DNA of 9,298 nucleotides from an uncultured Clostridium sp. (GTDB lineage: Bacteria; Bacillota; Clostridia; Lachnospirales; Lachnospiraceae): positions 1-9,298 of the forward strand of contig USJW01000152.1 of assembly GCA_900555045.1 (NCBI GenBank), written 5' to 3'. The notes under the pieces are model-generated. The model saw only the letters and a list, made by a program, of their open reading frames with translations. It was not told the DNA's origin and did no database searches. Each line of letters opens with the position of its first letter. Position 1 is the first letter of the stretch. Positions 1 to 4,806 of this stretch are shown in pieces. A program made the position numbers and the translations under genes.

Positions 1-66
1 CGTCATATTATATAAGGAAAGGAGCGCACGGTATTCGCCCATCGTCTGGAAACGGTACTGCCCATT
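1..66 (-). pseudogene. Relaxase (MobA/BmgA-like) internal fragment
   Basis: Read on the minus strand from about position 66 to 1, the frame gives YRFQTMGEYRALLSLYNMT. This resembles the stretch after the nuclease domain in relaxases of clostridial and Bacteroides conjugative or mobilizable elements, where an F-x-S/T-x-x-EY-x-ALLSLYN pattern precedes an EEV-x-G-E segment. The reading frame is open to the left edge, so the C-terminal part would lie outside the window. The N-terminal part should lie to the right but is absent, because from about position 79 the DNA instead encodes the ModE-like regulator on the other strand. Seen directly: the open frame and the peptide. Inferred from family memory: the relaxase identity, over only about 20 residues. 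It could be a chance match, but the abrupt loss of the regulator's start at the same place supports a true junction. Confidence 0.5.
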
Positions 67-78
67 CAGAGCCTTCAG

Positions 79-435
79 TCGGTCAAGCTGTACGGTGAGG
101 ACAAGGCCTTCGGGCCGGGGATCGCCGAGCTGCTCAGAAATGTGGAGAAACAGGGATCGCTCCAGGGGGCGGCCCAGGCCATGAACATGGCCTACAGCAA
201 GGCCTGGAAGATCGTGAAGGCGGCGGAAGCGGAGTGGGATTTGCCCTTAATGGACCGGGAGACCGGCGGCAGGGACGGCGGCGGTTCCACGCTGACGCCG
301 GAGGCGCGGGAGATCGTGGAGCACTACGAGGCGTTTATGAGGGAGACCAGGCAGGCCGTTGATCGGCTGTTTGCGCTGCATTTCCCGGAGGAATGGGTAA
401 AAGGGCTGAAGGACCGGGCAGAGGAGCGAAAGTGA
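79..435 (+). CDS. ModE/LysR-type winged-helix regulator, 5' end missing
   Basis: A small DNA-binding protein with a single winged helix-turn-helix, like the N-terminal domain of the molybdate regulator ModE and the short LysR-like regulators found in SDMH clusters. Family-like sequence starts at codon 79 (SVKLYGEDKAFGPG). It continues through the helix-turn-helix (GSLQGAAQAMNMAYSKAWK, about 157-213) and the wing (ETGGRDGGGSTLTP), then ends in a short helix. There is no ligand-binding domain. The only standard in-frame start, GTG at 142, would remove the first helices. Upstream the frame is open to a stop at 13-15 but holds no ATG, GTG or TTG, and the upstream bases look like relaxase on the other strand. 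The gene is therefore probably truncated at a junction near 64-78. Its stop is 37 bases before selD, so it likely once led this operon and may have controlled it in response to molybdenum or cofactor state (inference). Confidence 0.75.
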   Translation, partial: SVKLYGEDKAFGPGIAELLRNVEKQGSLQGAAQAMNMAYSKAWKIVKAAEAEWDLPLMDRETGGRDGGGSTLTPEAREIVEHYEAFMRETRQAVDRLFALHFPEEWVKGLKDRAEERK

Positions 436-436
436 G

Positions 437-455
437 GCCGGGGCCGGCTGTTTTT
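437..455 (+). terminator. Weak hairpin plus T-run, possible attenuator
   Basis: Just after the regulator's stop, GCCG (437-440) can pair with CGGC (445-448) around a four-base loop, followed by TGTTTTT (449-455). The stem is only 4-5 pairs, so it is at best a leaky terminator or attenuator between the regulator and selD. It could be a chance product of the high GC content. Confidence 0.25.
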
Positions 456-472
456 AGATGAGGAGGTAAGAG

Positions 473-1498
473 ATGGAACAGGAACCGATTGTATTCTGCA
501 AGGGAGGAGGCTGCACGGCCAAGCTGGGGCCGGGCGCGCTCTCAAGGGTGCTGGAGAAAATTCCGCGGGTCAGCGATCCCAATCTGCTGATCGGCTACGA
601 CTCGTCGGACGATGCGGCGGTATACCGGCTGACGGACGATCTGGCGATCGTGCAGACACTGGACTTCTTTCCGCCGATGGTGGAGGACCCCTACATATTC
701 GGGCAGATCGCCGCGGCCAACGCGCTGAGCGACGTCTACGCCATGGGCGGGGACGTGAAGACCGCGCTGAACATCGTGTGTTTTCCCGAGGCCATGGATT
801 TAAATATTCTGGGAAAGATTCTGCTGGGCGGAAGCGAGAAGGTGCGGGAGGCTGGCGGCATACTGGCCGGAGGCCACTCCATCGCCGACGCGGACGTGAA
901 ATACGGCCTGTCGGTCACCGGGGTGATCCACCCGGACAAGGTGTTTGCCAACAACGGCTGCGAGGACGGGGACGCGCTGATCCTTACAAAGCCCCTTGGC
1001 GTGGGGATCGTCTGTACCGCGGCCCGGGTGGGCGCGGTAGCGGAGACGGATATGGAGCTGGCGATCCGGTCCATGACCACCTTAAACCGCTACGCGTCGG
1101 AGACGGTGCGCCGGTACCGGGTGCACGGCTGCACCGATGTGACCGGCTTCGGCTTCCTGGGCCACCTGTGTGAGATGCTGGGGGACAGCCACAGCGCGAT
1201 AATTGAGACGGGGCAGATCCCCTTCATACCGGGGTGTGAGGAGTACGTGGAGGAGTTTTATATCACGGCGGCCGCCCAGAGGAACCGGAACCATGTGGCC
1301 CACAAGGTGCGTTTTGAGGGCGTGGACTTTGCCATGGAGGAAATTCTGTTCGACCCCCAGACCTCCGGCGGGCTTCTGGTCTCCATGGACCCGGAGGACG
1401 CCCCGGCGGCCCTGGAGGAATTGAAAAAATTGGGGCTTCCCTGCGCGGTGGTCGGGAAAATTACCGGCCGCGGCCCGGAAGCCGTGATCGTCAGATAA
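473..1498 (+). CDS. selD: Selenide, water dikinase (selenophosphate synthase)
   Basis: Makes selenophosphate, the activated selenium donor, from selenide and ATP in the cytoplasm. The 341-residue length is normal for the family. The active-site loop is GGGCTAKLG, with C14 matching the catalytic Cys/Sec position and K17 the essential lysine. The second cysteine of the E. coli GCGCK loop is A16 here, as I recall for clostridial SelD proteins. Other family marks are DDAAVY (46-51), TLDFF (62-66), NALSDVYAMGG (83-93), AGGHS (132-136), TKPLGVG (172-178), DVTGFGFLGH (222-231) and DPQTSGG (294-300). There is no in-frame UGA, so this is the cysteine form, not a selenoprotein. AGGAGG at 461-466 sits six bases before the ATG. 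No selA, selB or Sec tRNA is in the window, and the neighbours point to use of selenium in the SDMH cofactor, though Sec synthesis elsewhere in the genome is not excluded. Confidence 0.97.
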   Translation: MEQEPIVFCKGGGCTAKLGPGALSRVLEKIPRVSDPNLLIGYDSSDDAAVYRLTDDLAIVQTLDFFPPMVEDPYIFGQIAAANALSDVYAMGGDVKTALNIVCFPEAMDLNILGKILLGGSEKVREAGGILAGGHSIADADVKYGLSVTGVIHPDKVFANNGCEDGDALILTKPLGVGIVCTAARVGAVAETDMELAIRSMTTLNRYASETVRRYRVHGCTDVTGFGFLGHLCEMLGDSHSAIIETGQIPFIPGCEEYVEEFYITAAAQRNRNHVAHKVRFEGVDFAMEEILFDPQTSGGLLVSMDPEDAPAALEELKKLGLPCAVVGKITGRGPEAVIVR

Positions 1499-1511
1499 AA
1501 GGAGGAGAAGA

Positions 1512-2273
1512 ATGATGATGAGGTTGGATGAGCGAGGAAAACAGTGTCCGCTTCCCGTGATGGAGGCGAAGCGCGCCCTGGAGGCGGCCCCCGTAGGGGA
1601 GGTTGTCGAGGTTGTGGTGGACAATGAGATCGCCGTGCAGAACCTGCGCAAGATGGCGGTTCACAAGGGATATCAGTTTGAGGACGAAAAGGTGGGCGAG
1701 CGGGAGTATGTGACGCGCATAAGCCGCCCGGCGGGGACAGATGGGGATGTCAAGAAGCTTAGCGGGACGGCGGCGGAGAGCGCCCTCGGCCGTGCCGTGG
1801 CCGGCGGGATTGCCGGGGCCGCGCAGGCTGTGCAGGTGGCTTCTGGTGCGCCGGGGAGTCCGGCGGAGGGCCAGAAGGCGGTCTTGCAGCCGGAAAGCGA
1901 TGACGAGCCGGTCTGCATCCCCTGCCAGAGCCAGGGCTCAGGCCTGGTGGTGGTTCTCTCCTCCAACTGCATGGGAAGCGGGGACGAGGCGCTGGGAAAA
2001 ATCCTGATGAAGGGGTTTGTGTATGCCCTGGCCGGACAGGACATCCTTCCGGACACGGTGCTTTTGTACAACAGCGGCGCATTCCTCTCCTGCGAGGGCT
2101 CGGACAGCGTGGAGGATCTGCGGACTCTGGAGGAGCAGGGGGTGGAGATTCTCACCTGCGGCACCTGCCTAAACCACTATGGTCTGGCCGACAAGCTGCA
2201 GGTGGGCGGTGTGACCAACATGTATGAGATCACGGAGCGGATGACCGGGGCGGTGCGCCTGGTGCGTCCATAG
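1512..2273 (+). CDS. yedF: YedF: TusA-DsrE selenium metabolism protein
   Basis: A two-domain sulfurtransferase-like protein of the YedF family that often sits next to selD; it is thought to carry sulfur or selenium as a persulfide or perselenide, though its exact reaction is not settled. Residues about 4-72 form the TusA (SirA-like) domain with the CPLP motif at C12-P15. Residues about 144-253 form a DsrE-like domain starting VVVLSSNCMGSGDE (C153) and including C194 and the C216-x-x-C219 pair. Between them is an Ala/Gly-rich linker (about 75-130) that ends in C135-x-x-C138. At 253 residues it is longer than the roughly 200 usual for the family because of this linker. Three tandem ATGs lie at 1512, 1515 and 1518 behind GGAGGAG (1501-1507), and any of them could start. 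The gene lies 13 bases after selD and is clearly in the same operon. Confidence 0.93.
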   Translation: MMMRLDERGKQCPLPVMEAKRALEAAPVGEVVEVVVDNEIAVQNLRKMAVHKGYQFEDEKVGEREYVTRISRPAGTDGDVKKLSGTAAESALGRAVAGGIAGAAQAVQVASGAPGSPAEGQKAVLQPESDDEPVCIPCQSQGSGLVVVLSSNCMGSGDEALGKILMKGFVYALAGQDILPDTVLLYNSGAFLSCEGSDSVEDLRTLEEQGVEILTCGTCLNHYGLADKLQVGGVTNMYEITERMTGAVRLVRP

Positions 2274-2296
2274 ACATAGAAAGGAAGCGCGAAGAG

Positions 2297-3121
2297 ATGG
2301 AGCAGCAGAAACATTTGATTATCGTGAGGGGTGGCGGCGACATTGCCACGGGGACGATCCACAAGCTGAACCGGTGCGGGTACCCCGTGCTGGTGCTGGA
2401 GACCGGGTATCCGTCCGCGATCCGACGCCATGTGGCCTTCTCTGAGGCCGTGTACGACGGCACCAGCGAGGTGGAGGGGACGGTCTGCGTGAAGACCGCC
2501 AACGTGCAGGAGGCCATGGCCGTGATGGAGCGGGGCGACGTGGCGCTCCTGGTGGACCCGGAGTGCCGGGTGTTGGACGACGTGAAGCCCTGGGCCCTCG
2601 TGGACGCCATCCTGGCCAAGAAGAACCTGGGGACCACCCGGGACATGGCGCCAAAGACCATCGGACTGGGCCCCGGGTTTGAGGCGGGAAAGGACGTGGA
2701 CCTGGTGATTGAGACCATGCGGGGCCACAACCTGGGTCGGATCATCGGAAGCGGCAGCGCGATGCCCAACACCGGCACACCGGGGATTGTGGGCGGCTTC
2801 GGCAAGGAGCGGGTCATCCACTCGCCCGCCAGAGGAATATTCATGGGCGCGGTGCAGATCGGGGACCTGGTGAAGGAGGGCGACCGGATCGCCACGGTGG
2901 TCACGGGGCACGGCGAGGTGCCGGTGAACGCGACGCTGACCGGGATCGTCCGCGGCGTCATCCGGGACTGCTATCCCGTGACGGAGGGCTTTAAGATCGC
3001 AGACATCGATCCCAGGGAGAGCGAGTACGAGAACTGCTTCACCATCTCGGACAAGGCCCGCTGCATCGCGGGATCTGTTCTGGAGGGACTTTTGTATCTG
3101 GAGAGAAAACAGGGAAAGTAG
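2297..3121 (+). CDS. yqeB: Selenium-dependent molybdenum hydroxylase maturation protein YqeB
   Basis: Matches the EF2563/YqeB family, a marker of genomes that carry selenium-dependent molybdenum hydroxylases. It is believed to take part in maturing the labile selenium-containing molybdenum cofactor; the biochemical step is not established. The 274-residue length is typical. A glycine-rich nucleotide-binding-like start (VRGGGDIATGT, about 10-20) is followed by LETGYPSAIRRHVAFSEAVYDG (35-55, where the family conserves an E-x-x-x-P-x-x-I-R-R-x-V-x-F pattern). The centre has GLGPGFEAG (123-131) and GSGSAMPNTGTPG (151-163). The C-terminal part has a lipoyl-like beta pattern (QIGDLVKEGD, TGIVRGVIRDCYPV) and KIADIDPR (233-240). 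AAGGAAG lies about nine bases before the ATG. It sits 23 bases after yedF and 8 bases before the next gene. Its usual partners YqeC and MocA are absent here. Confidence 0.93.
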   Translation: MEQQKHLIIVRGGGDIATGTIHKLNRCGYPVLVLETGYPSAIRRHVAFSEAVYDGTSEVEGTVCVKTANVQEAMAVMERGDVALLVDPECRVLDDVKPWALVDAILAKKNLGTTRDMAPKTIGLGPGFEAGKDVDLVIETMRGHNLGRIIGSGSAMPNTGTPGIVGGFGKERVIHSPARGIFMGAVQIGDLVKEGDRIATVVTGHGEVPVNATLTGIVRGVIRDCYPVTEGFKIADIDPRESEYENCFTISDKARCIAGSVLEGLLYLERKQGK

Positions 3122-3129
3122 GGAAAGAA

Positions 3130-4290
3130 ATGATCTATCTGGACAGTGCGGCCACCTCCTATTACCGGCCAAAGGCAGTGGCACAGGCGGTGGCAGAGGC
3201 CATCTGTACCATGGGCAACAGCTCCCGGGGGACGCACCGGGCGGCCCTCACCGGGGCCCGGGTCATCTATGAGACCAGAGAGCTTTTGGCGCAGCTGTTT
3301 CATGCGCCGGGGCCGGACCGGGTGGCGTTCACGGCCAACTCCACCGAGAGCTTAAACATCGCCATCAAGGGCATTATCCGGCCGGGAGACCGGGTGGTGT
3401 CCACCGTCCTGGAGCACAACAGCGTGCTGCGTCCCCTCTATGAGCTGCAGGCAAAGGGCGCGGTCCTTGAGCTGGTGGGCTGCGAGGGGGAGGACCGGGA
3501 GCCGGGCGATCCCTTAAGAAACCGCGGGCGGCTGGACTACGCGGCCCTCGAGGCGGCCATAAGGGGCGGGGCCCGGGCGGTGGTCTGCACCCACGCCTCC
3601 AACCTGACCGGGAACGTGGTGGATATCCGGCGGGTCGGAGCGTGGTGCCGTCAGGCGGGAGCCATCTTCATCGTGGACGCCTCCCAGTCGGCGGGGGTGT
3701 TTGACATCGACATGGAGCGGGATTTCATCGACATTCTCTGCTTCACCGGCCACAAGGGCCTCATGGGCCCCCAGGGCACGGGCGGAATCTGTGTGGCCGA
3801 GGGCGTGGAGATCGAGCCTCTCCTCACCGGCGGAAGCGGGATCATGACGTTCTCGCCGGTCCACCCGCGGGTGATGCCCACCGCGCTGGAGGCGGGGACA
3901 TTAAACGGGCACGGCATCGCGGGGCTGAACGCGGCCCTCAAGTATCTCATGGAGCAGGGGCTTGACGGTCTGCGGGCCAGGGAACAGCAGGCGGCGCAGG
4001 TGTTTTACCGCAAAGTCCGCGAAATTCCCGGCGTGACGGTTTACGGGGACTTTGAGACAGAGCGCCGGGCGGCCATCGTCACGCTGAACCTGGGGGATGA
4101 GGACTCGGGCGCGGTGAGCGGCTACCTGGCGGACGAGTGCGAGATCTTTACCCGCAGCGGCGGCCACTGCGCCCCGCTCATGCACCGGGCTCTGGGAACG
4201 GAGAGCCAGGGGGCGGTCCGGTTCAGCTTCTCCCACTTCAACACGCCGGAGGAGGCAGAGCAGGCCGCGGGGGCGCTGGCAGCGTATTAG
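3130..4290 (+). CDS. Class V aminotransferase / cysteine desulfurase family protein
   Basis: A PLP enzyme of the cysteine desulfurase type, closest to the subfamily found with SelD and YqeB in SDMH clusters (the EF2568-like group). It probably releases sulfur or selenium from cysteine or selenocysteine as a persulfide or selenide for YedF and SelD. That assignment rests on family and neighbours. The family start YLDSAATSYYRP is present. Active-site features are TANSTESLN (68-76), H96 in LEHNS, D183 in VDASQSAG, and the PLP lysine K209 in FTGHKGLMGPQG. The conserved GTLNGHGIAGL is at 257-267, and the mobile-loop catalytic cysteine C347 lies in RSGGHCAPL. The length of 386 residues is usual. 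The start lies eight bases after the yqeB stop with a GGGAAAG site overlapping that stop, which suggests translational coupling. Confidence 0.93.
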   Translation: MIYLDSAATSYYRPKAVAQAVAEAICTMGNSSRGTHRAALTGARVIYETRELLAQLFHAPGPDRVAFTANSTESLNIAIKGIIRPGDRVVSTVLEHNSVLRPLYELQAKGAVLELVGCEGEDREPGDPLRNRGRLDYAALEAAIRGGARAVVCTHASNLTGNVVDIRRVGAWCRQAGAIFIVDASQSAGVFDIDMERDFIDILCFTGHKGLMGPQGTGGICVAEGVEIEPLLTGGSGIMTFSPVHPRVMPTALEAGTLNGHGIAGLNAALKYLMEQGLDGLRAREQQAAQVFYRKVREIPGVTVYGDFETERRAAIVTLNLGDEDSGAVSGYLADECEIFTRSGGHCAPLMHRALGTESQGAVRFSFSHFNTPEEAEQAAGALAAY

Positions 4291-4338
4291 CGGCAGCTTA
4301 AAACCATATCTACAAGAACAGGAGAGCACACATCGAGG

Positions 4339-4806
4339 ATGACACATACAGGACTTTATACAGAGGGAGATATCTGCACAGGCTGTAACGCCTGCCAAAT
4401 CGCCTGCAAGGACGCCCACGGCTTGCCGCTGGGCGTCAGTCTCGTGCAGGTAAAATGTCTGGAGCGGGAGGAGAGGGGGCGGCTCTCGGTGAAATTCCGC
4501 CCAGAGGCCTGCAGGCAGTGCAAAAATGCCCAGTGCGCGGCCGTGTGCCCAACCGGGGCTCTGAGCCAGAAGGCGAGCGGCGGGGTAGTCTTTCGCCGGG
4601 AGTTGTGCGACGGCTGCGGCGCATGTGAGACTGCCTGTCCCTTCGGACAGATCAAAGTCTCGCGGCCGGGGCGGATGATCTACCGGTGTGACGGCTGTGC
4701 GGACCGGCGGCTGCGGGGGGAGCTTCCCGTGTGCGTGGCCGCATGCCCGGTGAACTGCCTGCATTTTGGGGCGGAGGAAATGAACGGGGAGGAGGAAGGC
4801 GTATGA
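4339..4806 (+). CDS. DmsB-like four-cluster 4Fe-4S electron-transfer subunit
   Basis: An iron-sulfur protein of the DmsB/PhsB/NrfC type that carries electrons to or from a molybdopterin subunit. Sixteen cysteines fit four 4Fe-4S clusters: C13-x2-C16-x2-C19-x3-C23; C58-x2-C61-x4-C66-x3-C70-P; C90-x2-C93-x2-C96-x3-C100-P; and C117-x2-C120-x11-C132-x3-C136-P. C40 and C140 are extra. At 155 residues it is shorter than E. coli DmsB (about 200), lacking the C-terminal tail. No Tat or Sec signal is present, so it should act in the cytoplasm. Its ribosome site is poor: AGGAG at 4320-4324 is 14 bases away and GAGG directly abuts the ATG, but there is no other start before the first cluster. The gene is 48 bases after the desulfurase gene, and its stop overlaps the next start. 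Confidence 0.92.
   Translation: MTHTGLYTEGDICTGCNACQIACKDAHGLPLGVSLVQVKCLEREERGRLSVKFRPEACRQCKNAQCAAVCPTGALSQKASGGVVFRRELCDGCGACETACPFGQIKVSRPGRMIYRCDGCADRRLRGELPVCVAACPVNCLHFGAEEMNGEEEGV
4787..4806 (+). promoter_or_regulatory. Ribosome binding site and ATGA stop-start overlap
   Basis: GGGGAGGAGGAAGG (4787-4799) puts AGGAGG seven bases before ATG 4803, which overlaps the TGA (4804-4806) of the iron-sulfur gene. This sets the start of the molybdopterin gene at 4803 and not at the in-frame GTG at 4731. It also implies translational coupling of the two subunits. Confidence 0.85.

Noticed and set aside
142..435. GTG at 142 as the true start of the regulator
   Set aside because: The family-like sequence SVKLYGEDKAFGPGIAELL lies upstream in the same frame from 79, so starting at 142 would remove the first part of the winged helix.
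473..1498. SelD as a selenoprotein
   Set aside because: The catalytic position is a TGC cysteine codon (C14) and there is no in-frame UGA before the TAA stop.
2177..3184. 335-codon open frame on the minus strand over yqeB
   Set aside because: It is antisense to a clear yqeB gene, with low-complexity shadow composition and no family resemblance.
4731..4802. N-terminal extension of the molybdopterin protein from GTG 4731
   Set aside because: It lies inside the last iron-sulfur motif gene, its residues look like an out-of-frame shadow, and ATG 4803 has a strong ribosome site and a stop-start overlap.
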